DNA of 64,000 nt from Caldilineaceae bacterium (lineage in GTDB: Bacteria; Chloroflexota; Anaerolineae; Caldilineales; Caldilineaceae), in assembly GCA_026645575.1 (NCBI GenBank), contig JAPKMW010000048.1, positions 11,572 through 75,571 on the forward strand. Reading direction: 5' to 3'. This document shows positions 17,844 through 26,982 of the stretch, one piece after another. A program made the translations under genes and the position numbers. The notes beneath the pieces are model-generated. The model saw only the letters and a program-made list of their open reading frames with translations, did not search any database and was not told the DNA's origin. The number at the start of each line of letters is the position of its first letter. Positions within the stretch are counted from its first letter, which is position 1.

Positions 17844-18517
17844 TTTGGCGTGGTGAAGCCCTTCACAATCAACCAGACCCCCATAAAAACCTCCCACAGA
17901 CCGCCGGGCAGCGAAGACGCCAGCCCCAGCCCGGACCCCAAGAGTTCCGACAGCATCCCGACCAAGATGATCGCGTAGCCGACAAGCCCCCAAACGGCCA
18001 GCCAGCGCGGCACCAACGTCGTCTTGTAGAGCGTGTAACAGAGCAGCAACCCCGACGCGCCCAGCGTACTCATGCCGATTTGGTAGGCAACGTGCTGCCC
18101 GTGGGCGAATACGGCACTCAAGGTTTGCAGCGCAGCCACGTCGGCGGGTGCGGCATTCAGGTAGGCGTGGCCCAAGGGGATTTGCAACAGGATGAAGATC
18201 ACCATGATGGCAATGAAGAGGGCGTCCATAATCCGGGCGGCGAGATAGCCGACAGCAATGCGTTCGTGGTGTTGCTTCAGGATCGGGAAGAGCAGCACCC
18301 CGTGCGCCGCGTCGCCCGCCACCGCCAACAACCAGAGCAGCGCGCCAATCGCCACCGTCATGCTGTTAGCGGAAAGGGTGGCCAGGTAATCCGGCGCCCC
18401 TAGAATGGATTGGAAGAGCATCTCCCCGCCAATGCCGACCACAAACCCGGCCAGGTAGACCACGCCGACGACGATGGCCGTCGTTCGATAGGTGTTGGTC
18501 ATTGCTTTGGTATTCAT
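17819..18517 (-). CDS. DUF4386 family membrane protein
   Basis: The 232-residue protein has six hydrophobic segments. RTTAIVVGVVYLAGFVVGI at the start, AIGALLWLLAVAGDAAHGVLLFP and ERIAVGYLAARIMDALF are characteristic of DUF4386, a family of integral membrane proteins often found beside LuxR or TetR regulators. Function unknown. AGGAGAAAATTCA precedes the ATG. Its last codons overlap the conserved regulatory block A, so the 3' end may have been altered when that block came to lie here. Confidence 0.82.
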   Translation of the reverse strand: MNTKAMTNTYRTTAIVVGVVYLAGFVVGIGGEMLFQSILGAPDYLATLSANSMTVAIGALLWLLAVAGDAAHGVLLFPILKQHHERIAVGYLAARIMDALFIAIMVIFILLQIPLGHAYLNAAPADVAALQTLSAVFAHGQHVAYQIGMSTLGASGLLLCYTLYKTTLVPRWLAVWGLVGYAIILVGMLSELLGSGLGLASSLPGGLWEVFMGVWLIVKGFTTPKTTPCSTL

Positions 18518-18838
18518 TGAATTTTCTCCTTTTCACAGATGTTTGATAATTTTTTATCGTTGATTTTGCGCCTTGCTTCGCTTAGAGGATACCAAACTCT
18601 GTGGTGAGGCGTCATCACCACATGTGGTGATTATTGGGTGATTGATGGGACTGGATGTGGTGAGGGAAATAAGTGATGTGGTGATTGCTGTATCGACATG
18701 ACTTCCACCAACGGAGTGGTAGAAATCAAAAGCCCTGGCCGGCTTTTCGCATCACCGACCAGGGCTGAGGGGAAACCTAACAGAACTTACGCACAAGCGC
18801 ACAACTTTTCTGTTTTGTGCGAAATCGATTGATTGGCG
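18518..18838. promoter_or_regulatory. 321-bp spacer with GATGTGGTGA operator-like sites
   Basis: No gene is seen. A perfect 18-base palindrome ATCACCACATGTGGTGAT lies at 18614-18631, and further half sites of the form GATGTGGTGA follow at about 18654 and 18674. Such clustering suggests a dimeric regulator acting on the DUF4386 gene, whose start is 97 bases away. Which protein binds is unknown. Confidence 0.5.
18726..18766 (-). terminator. Intrinsic terminator of the 18839 gene
   Basis: Arms AGCCCTGG (18731-18738) and CCAGGGCT (18759-18766); on the minus strand the stem is followed by TTTTGATTTCT. It lies some 70 bases past the stop codon of the small membrane protein gene. Confidence 0.6.
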
Positions 18839-19237
18839 TTAAGCGACGTTCCGATTTTGGCGCGCACCAATCAGATAACCAAGAAACAAAAGGACAGCAA
18901 TGCTATCAACTACAACAGCGAAAGCAACCTGGCGACCGAGATACGACTGTCCATAACTGAGAACGAGGGCAATAAAGACCACTTTACTACAAGCAGCAAT
19001 CGTCACCACCAATGGACGGCTTGACGGATTAAACGCACTGTAGAGCAGCATTACGCCGATAAGGGTAATCAGCACCCCCCAGTTGCGCACAATAATCTCT
19101 GCCAGCGGCCCCTCTAGCGACGCCCCAAAGGTGGAAAGTAGCGCGGCTTGCGGTGAAATTGCAGCGTAAAACATGGTACAGGTAAGTAAACCAGAGATGA
19201 GTAGGATCCACTTCATCTTTGCAACAATCCAATTCAT
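18839..19237 (-). CDS. Small four-helix membrane protein, unknown function
   Basis: The 132-residue protein has four hydrophobic segments: WILLISGLLTCTMFYAAI, the pair beginning GVLITLIGVMLLY, VVTIAACSKVVFIALVL and AVVVDSIAVLLFLGYLI. I do not recognise a family. GGAGAAGC just precedes the ATG. It lies directly downstream of the first MalT/LuxR regulator gene on the same strand (59 bases apart) and may be co-transcribed. Confidence 0.7.
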   Translation of the reverse strand: MNWIVAKMKWILLISGLLTCTMFYAAISPQAALLSTFGASLEGPLAEIIVRNWGVLITLIGVMLLYSAFNPSSRPLVVTIAACSKVVFIALVLSYGQSYLGRQVAFAVVVDSIAVLLFLGYLIGARQNRNVA

Positions 19238-19296
19238 TGCTTCTCCTTTGGACTAACTTTTAGATTCCAATGATTGATATAGCGTTTGCCTGTTTG

Positions 19297-22053
19297 TTAC
19301 AACAAACCAAGTTCCTCGGCGCGACGGACGGCAGCGCGGCGATTGTTCACACCGAGCTTGCTGAAAATGTTTTTAGTGTGGGTGCGCATTGTATTCAGCG
19401 AGACCATTAAGTGGCGGGCAATTTCCGGCCCATCCAATTCGGTGCTGAGCAGCCGCAATACCTCCAGTTCGCGTTCACTTAATGGCTCAATGAGGGGTTG
19501 TCGATGGGGGACAGGGCGGGGCGCTTCATGCAGGGTCTTCGGTTGCACCGCACCCAATGCCACCAACAGTTTAGCACGATAATCGGGCATGACTTCGTGG
19601 CTGAGGGCGGCCAAGAGCCGCGCTATCGGCGCTCCTTCATCGATAAAGAGACGGACATAGCCTGCCGGTTCGGCCAGCATCAGGGCGCGGGCTAAGGCGG
19701 CAAGCGCCAAGGGAATGTTACTCTGCATTTCATACGCCAGCGCTTGCAACATCAGGATTTCGATGACACTGCCCATCCTGCCACCGGTTTCGGCTGCCGC
19801 CAGCAGGCGCGCCAGCAGTGGCAGAGCCGCCTGTAGGTGGGCTGCGTTCCGGTCGTGTTGATGCTGGGCAATAAGTATGCGCGCCAGGGTGATATGTTCA
19901 AACTCGCGCAGATAGCTCAGGTCATCAGTGACTGACAAGCCCCGTTCCCGCACCCAGCCCAACGCTGCGGTTAGCCGGCCCTGGCGTACCCAGACGCGCG
20001 CCTTCAACGCGCCAATGGGGCGGAAATCGGGAACAGGCCCCCGAAAATAGCGACGTTCCGCCTCGGCAAGCAGGTCGAGCACGCCCGTCAGATCGCCCAG
20101 CGTTTGCTGCATTTGCGCCTGCACAAGGGCGCGGCGATAAGGCCAATTGGGCAACGCTGCGCCTTCGCCCAACGCTTCACTCTGGGCCAGATATTGGGTA
20201 GCGGCTGGCAGGTCGCCCTGCTCACGGGCTAATTCACCCAACCCTAAATAAAGCTCGGCTGTACCCTGGACGGCTGGCTCGCCCTGCGCCTTAGCCAGTT
20301 GCAAGGCTTGTTGGTAGACCTGTACGGCCTCGTGCAGACGACCTTGCACCGTTCTGATGTCGGCGAGACCATAGGTGCCACTGAGGGCGAAAATAATATT
20401 GCCGGCCCGCTGAAAGCCCGCCATCCCTTCAGCCAGCGCCCCATAGGCCGCTTCCAGTTCGCCGCTGGCCCAGTAGGCCAACCCCAAAAGCGCCGCCGCC
20501 GGCCCACGCCGGACATAGGCATCCGCCGGTAAGAGATCGAGCGCCTGTCGCGCATAGGTCACGGTGCCGGCAATATCGCCTTGCGCCAGGGCCAGATAAG
20601 TACGGGCCGAGGCGATCTCCGCCGGTAACAAGCGAAATTCCTCGGCATCCATAAAGGTCATGGCCGCGGTTGACAACTCGTCCGCCCGATCCAGCCACTG
20701 TTCGGCATCCCGTAAGTACGCCACGGCAGCTTCTAACTCACCGCGATTTAGATACTCCCAGGCGTAGCCAACGCTGAGGACTGGTCTGGTGCGCACCACC
20801 GCCGCCGGCAGTGCCGTCATCCAGCCTTGCAAGGCGGCAGAGCGAAAATTACTCCGGTGCAGGGCCGGCCAGGTCAATTCCACCAAGTCCGCCGCCCGTG
20901 CAAAATCGGCCGCGGCCAGGGCATGGTGGATAGCTTCGGCGCGCAGGCCGTGCGCCTCATACCAGGCGCTTGCCCGCCCATGCCAGGTCGCAACCTGTGT
21001 CGGCTGCTCCTTGAGCGCGTGCGCGTGCAACACATCGGCAAAGAGGTGATGATAACGATACCACTCGCGCTTGTCATCCAGCGGCACAACGAAGAGATTG
21101 GCCCGCTCCAACAACGCCAACAGTTCACGGCCATCAGTCTGCTGCGTGACAGCATCACAGAGCGGCCCACACAAACGGTCGAGAATGGCGGTCTGGAGCA
21201 AGAACGTGCGTACAGGCGCCGGCTGGCGCTGTAACACCTCTTCCACCAGATAATCCCCAATGTAGCGATGATCGCCGGCAAAAGTCTGGATAAAGCCGGC
21301 AACATCTTCCCGTCCCCGGAGGGAGAGCGCAGCCAGTTGCAGACCGGCGATCCAGCCTTCGGTGCGGGCGCCCAGGGCGGCGATCTGATCGGCGGCCAGG
21401 GTTGGTCCTATCATCTGGTTGAGAAAGTCGGCGGCTTCGGCTGGGGTAAAGCGCAAGTCGGCGGCGCGTATTTCGTTCAACTCCCCCCGTGCGCGCAGCC
21501 GCGCCAGTGGCAACTGGGGATCTTCCCGTGTGGTGATGACCAGGTGCAGTTGCGGTGGCAGATGGTCGATGAGAAAGGTCAGCGCCTGGTCAACCGCACC
21601 CAGCGGCGCGCCTAAAAGGCCACCGCCGTTGGGCGCGGCGTCAATCAGATGATAGTCGTCCAGGATTAAGACAAGCGGTTCGGGCAGGGTGGCAATTTCA
21701 TTAACCAGCGCCGTCAACATGATTACCAGCGGTGGCGGCTGCGGCGATTGGATCATCGTCAACAGGCTGCGGCCTGCCTCTGGCGCTACCGTCTGCAAAG
21801 ACGATACAAGGTAGGTCAGAAACCGGCTGAGGTCATTGTCCCCTTCGTCCAGCGACAGCCACGCCACCGGGCGACCACAGATGGCGACCCAGGCGCTCAC
21901 CAAGGTAGTTTTGCCATAGCCGGCCGGGGCCGCGACCAGCGTCAGTTTCTGATGCAGGCTGCCGTCCAACTGGGCGTACAGACGAGAACGCGCAACGGCG
22001 TTGCGGCGCGGCGGCGGGATATAAAGTTTTGTGGCTACTATCGACATAGACAT
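19297..22053 (-). CDS. MalT-type LuxR transcriptional regulator (paralogue 1)
   Basis: The 918-residue protein is a STAND-class ATPase regulator. Walker A AAPAGYGKTT lies at residues 41-50, Walker B-like LVLILDDYH near 130, then GWIAGLQLAAL, a long TPR-like helical middle (about 400-780), and a C-terminal LuxR HTH beginning LSERELEVLRLLSTELDGPE. MalT-type proteins bind an inducer and ATP, oligomerise and activate promoters with direct repeats. The start is ATG 22053 or 22047; the frame reaches 22110. A 14-base palindrome CACCGTATACGGTG lies upstream at 22187-22200. Paralogues follow at 24203 and 30799. The inducer is unknown; there are no maltose genes nearby. Confidence 0.92.
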   Translation of the reverse strand: MSMSIVATKLYIPPPRRNAVARSRLYAQLDGSLHQKLTLVAAPAGYGKTTLVSAWVAICGRPVAWLSLDEGDNDLSRFLTYLVSSLQTVAPEAGRSLLTMIQSPQPPPLVIMLTALVNEIATLPEPLVLILDDYHLIDAAPNGGGLLGAPLGAVDQALTFLIDHLPPQLHLVITTREDPQLPLARLRARGELNEIRAADLRFTPAEAADFLNQMIGPTLAADQIAALGARTEGWIAGLQLAALSLRGREDVAGFIQTFAGDHRYIGDYLVEEVLQRQPAPVRTFLLQTAILDRLCGPLCDAVTQQTDGRELLALLERANLFVVPLDDKREWYRYHHLFADVLHAHALKEQPTQVATWHGRASAWYEAHGLRAEAIHHALAAADFARAADLVELTWPALHRSNFRSAALQGWMTALPAAVVRTRPVLSVGYAWEYLNRGELEAAVAYLRDAEQWLDRADELSTAAMTFMDAEEFRLLPAEIASARTYLALAQGDIAGTVTYARQALDLLPADAYVRRGPAAALLGLAYWASGELEAAYGALAEGMAGFQRAGNIIFALSGTYGLADIRTVQGRLHEAVQVYQQALQLAKAQGEPAVQGTAELYLGLGELAREQGDLPAATQYLAQSEALGEGAALPNWPYRRALVQAQMQQTLGDLTGVLDLLAEAERRYFRGPVPDFRPIGALKARVWVRQGRLTAALGWVRERGLSVTDDLSYLREFEHITLARILIAQHQHDRNAAHLQAALPLLARLLAAAETGGRMGSVIEILMLQALAYEMQSNIPLALAALARALMLAEPAGYVRLFIDEGAPIARLLAALSHEVMPDYRAKLLVALGAVQPKTLHEAPRPVPHRQPLIEPLSERELEVLRLLSTELDGPEIARHLMVSLNTMRTHTKNIFSKLGVNNRRAAVRRAEELGLL

Positions 22054-22186
22054 GGCGCACCGGCGTGGGTTTGGCACTCGCTTGACAGCAAGCCGATCAA
22101 ATTGCGGCATGGACCGTGCAAGTAACAGTCGAGCCGGCTTGGCTTACCTTTATGCTGATTTTACCATAAAAATTGACCTTTTGCCA

Positions 22187-22200
22187 CACCGTATACGGTG
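22187..22200. promoter_or_regulatory. 14-bp palindrome upstream of LuxR paralogue 1
   Basis: CACCGTATACGGTG is a perfect palindrome about 135 bases before the regulator start. It could be an operator for autoregulation or for another dimeric regulator. Confidence 0.35.
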
Positions 22201-22241
22201 CAAGGTATAGGTAGCCAGGGTTGATTTTCACAAGAGCGACG

Positions 22242-23009
22242 TCAGCCCTGTCCACGGATGAGCCGTAGGCCGGTGACAACGAGCCAGACGAGCCACGCAG
22301 CTAGGCCCAGAACGCCGACGAACACCAGTGGCGACCCATCTGCGATGGCGAGGTTTCCGGTCCCGGCCAAGATGAGTAAGCCGCCGCCAGCCACGCCTAG
22401 CAGCCGCTGCCACGGTCGCGTCAAACCGCTGGCGTGGGTGGCCAACGCCGCGCCGATGAAGGTCGTCCCGAGCGCGGGCAGCGCGAGCGCCAAGGCAGCG
22501 GCATGGAGCTGCCACATCAGCGCAAAGGCGGGGGTCGGCTCGGCCAGGCCATCCGCGGCGAGTACGACCGCGATGTGCGTGGCAATGGTGAGGGCGAATA
22601 ACGCCGAGAGCGTCGCGCCGGCTGCCACCGCGAGCCGCGACCAGTCCGCCCCTGCGCCGCCACGGCGCTGCACAAGCCCGTGCAGCGCCGTGACGAACAA
22701 CAGGAGCAGCGGCAGGTTCACGGCCTCCAGACCCGAAGTGACGGCCAAGGCGCCTCGGTTCTCGGCGTGGTAGGCGAGGACCACACCAAGAGGATCGCTG
22801 TAGGCAGGCGCGCCACTGCCCCCAAAGACCGCGTTCTGAACGAACAGCGACGCGGCTAAGGCGACCGCGGCGCCGCCGACGATTCGCGTCGTGGCCCCCC
22901 GGTTCCCTGCGGCCACTGCTGGTGTCGCAGCCTCGCTCATTCGATTTCCGCCGAGCGCTGACTTAGTGTCTGTGCTAACCTGCGCCACTTTCCGTAAATC
23001 GTTCATCAT
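22242..23009 (-). CDS. Multi-helix membrane protein of unknown function
   Basis: The 255-residue protein has about six to seven Ala/Leu-rich hydrophobic segments, beginning with VGGAAVALAASLFVQNAVFG after a 40-residue polar N-terminus. I do not recognise a named family; it is of a type often seen in actinobacteria. The codon third positions look clearly richer in G and C than the neighbours, and Ala content is high, which may mean recent transfer. AAAGGAGACAA sets the start (an ATGATG pair). It stands between LuxR paralogue 1 and the DUF6326-like gene. Confidence 0.7.
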   Translation of the reverse strand: MMNDLRKVAQVSTDTKSALGGNRMSEAATPAVAAGNRGATTRIVGGAAVALAASLFVQNAVFGGSGAPAYSDPLGVVLAYHAENRGALAVTSGLEAVNLPLLLLFVTALHGLVQRRGGAGADWSRLAVAAGATLSALFALTIATHIAVVLAADGLAEPTPAFALMWQLHAAALALALPALGTTFIGAALATHASGLTRPWQRLLGVAGGGLLILAGTGNLAIADGSPLVFVGVLGLAAWLVWLVVTGLRLIRGQG

Positions 23010-23036
23010 TTGTCTCCTTTACTTGAACGGTGACTA

Positions 23037-23198
23037 TTACGACAATGTTAAATTACAAGTAGACCTCCGGGAAGGGGTCAGGAACGATCGCCAAATTGGG
23101 GAAACCGTCTGCCCCTTCCCGGAGGTCGGCCGGTGAATGGGTTGGCAGGCGCTAATCAGCAGCGTCGCCAGCAGGTGACCAGTGATGAGTTGTTTCAT
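23037..23198 (-). CDS. Possible small lipoprotein, perhaps truncated
   Basis: AGGAGGCATCAT directly precedes an ATG inside the end of the DUF6326-like gene. The frame begins MKQLITGHLLATLLISACQP, a plausible signal peptide with lipobox ISAC, and runs 53 codons. The mature part passes through a 16-bp hairpin repeat (23062-23127) and resembles nothing, so a disrupted lipoprotein gene is likely. Chance cannot be excluded. Confidence 0.3.
   Translation of the reverse strand: MKQLITGHLLATLLISACQPIHRPTSGKGQTVSPIWRSFLTPSRRSTCNLTLS
23062..23127. repeat. Hairpin with 16-bp perfect arms
   Basis: GACCTCCGGGAAGGGG (23062-23077) and its exact complement (23112-23127) enclose 34 bases. It lies between the end of the DUF6326-like gene and the start of the GC-rich membrane protein gene and could end transcription. 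Confidence 0.55.
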
Positions 23199-23628
23199 AT
23201 GATGCCTCCTGTTCTGTCCATTTCCAGGCATAACGGATAATTAGCAACTGAAGAATGACTTCCACAACCGCGCCATACACCATGTGCAGCCAAAATTCAC
23301 CTACCAAATTGAACAACGTATAAGGAATCCAAACCGCAGCCACGATGATGTTTGTCCAACGATTTACTTTGGCTGGCAAGGCGACAGAAAGGAAAATCAT
23401 GAGCGCTGGAATTGTTGTCAAAACCAGTCCTGTCAATAGAAAGAGTTGTGTAATGTCAAAGACAAATACTTTTCCTGCCAGGATATTCTGTAGATGGCCT
23501 GGCATATGTAAGCCGAAAAAATCGACATAGATGTAGAAAAACATCATACTCGCCCACAGTGCGGCAAGCTTCATCTTGACCCTTAGGTCTTCCAATCCGT
23601 TTTGTGCTGTTTTTTGGTTTGTACTCAT
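23152..23628 (-). CDS. DUF6326-like membrane protein
   Basis: The 158-residue protein has four hydrophobic segments. VKMKLAALWASMMFFYIYVD followed by FGLHMPG is the pattern of DUF6326 proteins, and the paralogous fragment at 27443-27658 shares the end (WKWTEQEA against WQWTEQEA). After that point this gene runs on for another 15 codons into what may be a separate lipoprotein start, so the original stop may have been lost. AAGGAGACAAAA sets the start. Function unknown. Confidence 0.7.
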   Translation of the reverse strand: MSTNQKTAQNGLEDLRVKMKLAALWASMMFFYIYVDFFGLHMPGHLQNILAGKVFVFDITQLFLLTGLVLTTIPALMIFLSVALPAKVNRWTNIIVAAVWIPYTLFNLVGEFWLHMVYGAVVEVILQLLIIRYAWKWTEQEASYETTHHWSPAGDAAD

Positions 23629-23646
23629 TTTTGTCTCCTTGTTTGA

Positions 23647-23892
23647 TTATTCAGCTTCGATAGATACAACAGAAAGCAACGGCATCCCCAAATCGCGCAC
23701 TTTGCGCAGCAACCCAAACAGCGCGGCCTGATCGACGACAGGACCAGTTAAGAGCGTGTCACCGTTCTCTGCCAGTGTGATCGTCAGCCCCGCAAACAGG
23801 GTAGAACGCTGTGCGCTCAACTGACCTTTGAGGCGGATTTGATAGGTGACAGGTTGATCTGGATCACCGCTTGCTTTGGCCCTGGTTGACAT
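23647..23892 (-). CDS. Small conserved protein of unknown function (copy 2)
   Basis: An 81-residue paralogue of the protein at 17472-17726. Shared blocks are GDPD, YQIRLKGQLSAQ, FAGLTITLAENGDTLLTGPV and VDQAALFGLLRKVRDLGMPL. The start is about 60 bases after the -10 of the second copy of the conserved 63-bp block, against 59 in copy 1. The function is unknown; size and composition suggest a single soluble alpha/beta domain. It lies downstream of LuxR paralogue 2 on the same strand. Confidence 0.75.
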   Translation of the reverse strand: MSTRAKASGDPDQPVTYQIRLKGQLSAQRSTLFAGLTITLAENGDTLLTGPVVDQAALFGLLRKVRDLGMPLLSVVSIEAE

Positions 23893-23947
23893 ACCTGCAC
23901 ACCCCTTATCCCGCATTCCCTCTGACAGCGCCGCTTGCGCCGGATAG

Positions 23948-24010
23948 GCACAGTATAGGCGGCGGGCGGTGTTGGTGGGTAGACACGAAAGTGTTGGACG
24001 GAGTGTTGTT
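23948..24010 (-). promoter_or_regulatory. Conserved 63-bp promoter/operator block, copy B
   Basis: Same block as 17781-17843, aligned without gaps. On the minus strand it shows CAACAC, CAACAC and CAACAC-type repeats and the -10 box TATACT (23957-23952). It drives the small protein at 23892 and lies downstream of LuxR paralogue 2. Confidence 0.65.
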
Positions 24011-24063
24011 TTGGGGTTTACTGGGAAGAGATTGAGGGAGCACAAGGAATAAAGGCTCTAGGT

Positions 24064-24193
24064 AACTACCAAGCCACCCCTCCCTACCCCTCCCCTGCAA
24101 AGGGAGGGAACGGTTGACGACAGGGCAGTTCCTCCCCTTGCCAGGCTTCGACGTGAGCTCAGCCGAACGGGGAGGGTAGGAGGGGGTTAGTAG
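24064..24193. repeat. Dispersed CCACCCC-type pyrimidine/purine hairpin repeat
   Basis: The left part begins AACTACCAAGCCACCCC and the right part ends in GGGGGTTAGTAGT, so the ends form an imperfect hairpin with an inner CCCCTGCAAAGGGAGG stem. The same opening words recur at 43619-43735. Together with block B it fills the spacer 23893-24202. Confidence 0.6.
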
Positions 24194-24202
24194 TACGGGC
24201 TG

Positions 24203-26944
24203 CTAGAGTAGCCCCAACTCCCGTGCGCGCGCCACGGCTTCGGTGCGCCGTTGCACTTGGAGCTTCTCGAAGATGCGGCGGTTGTGCCCTTTGACTGTAT
24301 CCAGCGCCAGAAAGAGCCGTGCGCCGATCTCTTGATTGGAGCAGCCCTGGGCGATTAACATGAGCACTTCCAGTTCGCGCGCACTGAGCGGCTCGCTGAA
24401 CGGTTGGGGTGGTAGGGTGGTGACGTGGTGAGGGAGGGTAGACTGCGGTTGTATGGCCGGGGCGAAGGCAGCCAGCAAGCGCTCAACATACCCGGGCATG
24501 ATCTGGTGCGCTTGCGCCGCAGAGAGCAGTTGCCGCACCGCTGCGCCTTCCGTCACAAAGATGCGGACAAAGCCATCGGGTTCGGCCAAGGTCAGGGCGT
24601 GTTCTAACGGGATCAGTGCGCCGCGTGTATCACCGGCAGCGTGCTGCGCAAGCGCCTGCAACAAGCGGATTTCGATCACGCTGCGCAGCCGTTTGCCCGC
24701 TTCTGCTGCGTGCAACAAGCGCGTCAGCAACCCCGTGGCCTGTTGCAGAGCGCCCGCATTCGCCTGGCGTTGATAGGTGGCGATGAGCAGCCGCGCCAGG
24801 GTGATGTGCTCGAACTCACCGCGAAAGCTGAGGTCATCCTCTACCGACAAACTGCGCTCGCACACCCAGGCTTGGGCGTCCAGCAATTGACCTTGCCGAA
24901 TCCAGATCTGCGCCTTCATCGCAGCCAGCGGACGCACCTCCGGGACGGGGGCTGGGTAATACCAGTGCGCCGCATCCTCCAACAGGCGCAACGCCCCGGC
25001 CAGATCGCCTTCACACTCTTTCATGTGGGCTTGCACCAGGCGCAGGCGATAGGGCCAATTGGGCAACGCTACGCGCGCGCCCAGTTCCTCGCTCTTTTGC
25101 AAATAGTGGCGGGCCTCTGCCCAATGGCCCAACTCGTGGTGAAGATCGCTCAAACCGAGATAGAGATCCGCCGTGCCCTGTAACACTGGATTGGCTTCGG
25201 CTGCCGCATCGTTGACACCAGCAAGCCGCAAAGCCTCCTCATAGGTGCTGATCGCACCGCGCAGCCGCCCCTGGGCAACCTGAATGTCGGCAACGCTATA
25301 AGTCATACCGATGGCGAAAAGCACGTTGCCCGCCTGTTGCACCCCCCGTTGCGCCGCCGTCATTGAGCGATAAGCGCCGGCCAGGTCGCCATTGGCCATC
25401 ACCACCAGCCCCACGAGCGCTTCCATCAAGGCCCGCGCTAGATGATCGTCGGGAGGACACAGATCGATCGCGCGTTGGGCGTAGACAAGCGCGCCAGGGA
25501 GATCATCCTGCGATTGGGCCAGGTAGGCGCGTGCACTGGCAATGTCCACCTGGAGTGAGCGCATCTGCTCGTCACCGATGAATCTCGCTGAAGGCGCGTC
25601 GCCCCTGGCGATGAGGTTGATCCCATCTTCAGCGTCACCCAGATGGCTTTCGGCTGCCGCCAACTCACCCTGATTGAGTAATTCCCAGGCATAGCCCGTG
25701 CTAAGCGATGGGCTGGCGCGCACCATCGCCTCCGGCAGCCGCTTCATCCAATCGATCACGGCGGCAGAGCGGAACTGGCTGCGGTGATGGTTCCGCCATT
25801 CCCGCTCGATCAGGCGTGCAGCTCGGTCGAGGTCGGCGGCGGCGAAGGCGTGGCGAATCGCATCGGCGAGCATCCCCTGCTCTTCATACCACTCGCTTGC
25901 CCGTCGATGGAGAAGCGGAACTTGATCGGGCAGTTGCTCCAACAAATGGCTATGCAGCAGATCCGCAAAGAGGTGATGATAGCGAAACCAGTGGCGGCGA
26001 TCATCGAGCGGGATGACAAAGAGGTTGCCGCGCTCCAAGCGCTGCAAGGTGGCGTTGCTTTCGGTTTGATCGGTGACAGCATCACAGAGCGCCCCACACA
26101 AGCGGTCGAGAATCGAGGTTTGCAGGAGAAAGTTACGCAGCGGTTCGGGTTGACGCTGCAAAACCTCTTCGACCAGATAATCTACGATATGACGGTTGTC
26201 GCCGGCGAATGCCTGGATAAAGCCGGACACATCCTTGCGCCCGCGCATCGAGAGCGCCGCCAGTTGCAACCCCGCGATCCAGCCTTCGGTACGGCTTTCC
26301 AACGCCGCCACCTCTTCCGTCGGGAGATTTAGGTTCATGGTCTGGTTAAGGAAGGCAGTCGCCTCGTCCGGCGTAAAGCGCAAATCGGCGGCGCGTATTT
26401 CGTTCAACTCCCCCCGTGCGCGCAGCCGCGCCAACGGCAACTGGGGATCTTCCCGCGTGGTAATGACCAAATGCATTTGCGGCGGCAGATGGTCGATGAG
26501 AAAGGCCAGCGCCTGATCAACGGCTTTGGCGTCAATCAGATGATAGTCGTCCAGGATCAAGACAAGCGGTTCGGGCAAGGTGGCAATGTCATTGACCAGC
26601 GCTGTCAACATGGTTGGCAGCGCTGGCGGCTGTGGCGATTGGAGCGTTGCCAACAGGCTGCAACCGACCTGTGGCGCTATCGTCTGCAAAGCTGATACCA
26701 GGTAGGTCAAAAAACGGTTGAGGTCATTGTCCTCTTCACCCAGCGACAGCCATGCCACTGGGCGTCCGCTGGTGGCGCCCCAGGCGCTCACCAAGGTGGT
26801 TTTGCCATAGCCGGCGGGGGCGGCAATTAGCGTTAGTTTCTGGTGTAGCCCCCCATCCAACTGGGCTTGCAAACGGGGACGCGCAACGGCGTTGCGGCGC
26901 GCCGGGGGGACGTAAAATTTTGTGGTTAAGATGGACGTAGACAT
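24203..26944 (-). CDS. MalT-type LuxR transcriptional regulator (paralogue 2)
   Basis: The 913-residue protein is close to paralogue 1 in wording throughout: N-terminal TTKFYVPPARRNAVARPRL, Walker A AAPAGYGKTT at about 39-48, LVLILDDYHLIDAKAVDQAL, GWIAGLQLAALSMRGR, a TPR-like middle and a C-terminal HTH starting LSARELEVLMLIAQGCSNQE. The short DNA leader before the ATG (GGCGCACCGG) is also shared with paralogue 1, evidence for duplication of the whole gene. The signal is unknown. The ATG at 26944 has no strong Shine-Dalgarno site. Confidence 0.92.
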   Translation of the reverse strand: MSTSILTTKFYVPPARRNAVARPRLQAQLDGGLHQKLTLIAAPAGYGKTTLVSAWGATSGRPVAWLSLGEEDNDLNRFLTYLVSALQTIAPQVGCSLLATLQSPQPPALPTMLTALVNDIATLPEPLVLILDDYHLIDAKAVDQALAFLIDHLPPQMHLVITTREDPQLPLARLRARGELNEIRAADLRFTPDEATAFLNQTMNLNLPTEEVAALESRTEGWIAGLQLAALSMRGRKDVSGFIQAFAGDNRHIVDYLVEEVLQRQPEPLRNFLLQTSILDRLCGALCDAVTDQTESNATLQRLERGNLFVIPLDDRRHWFRYHHLFADLLHSHLLEQLPDQVPLLHRRASEWYEEQGMLADAIRHAFAAADLDRAARLIEREWRNHHRSQFRSAAVIDWMKRLPEAMVRASPSLSTGYAWELLNQGELAAAESHLGDAEDGINLIARGDAPSARFIGDEQMRSLQVDIASARAYLAQSQDDLPGALVYAQRAIDLCPPDDHLARALMEALVGLVVMANGDLAGAYRSMTAAQRGVQQAGNVLFAIGMTYSVADIQVAQGRLRGAISTYEEALRLAGVNDAAAEANPVLQGTADLYLGLSDLHHELGHWAEARHYLQKSEELGARVALPNWPYRLRLVQAHMKECEGDLAGALRLLEDAAHWYYPAPVPEVRPLAAMKAQIWIRQGQLLDAQAWVCERSLSVEDDLSFRGEFEHITLARLLIATYQRQANAGALQQATGLLTRLLHAAEAGKRLRSVIEIRLLQALAQHAAGDTRGALIPLEHALTLAEPDGFVRIFVTEGAAVRQLLSAAQAHQIMPGYVERLLAAFAPAIQPQSTLPHHVTTLPPQPFSEPLSARELEVLMLIAQGCSNQEIGARLFLALDTVKGHNRRIFEKLQVQRRTEAVARARELGLL

Positions 26945-26982
26945 GGCGCACCGGTCTGGGTTGGCCTTCGCTTGAAAGCATA

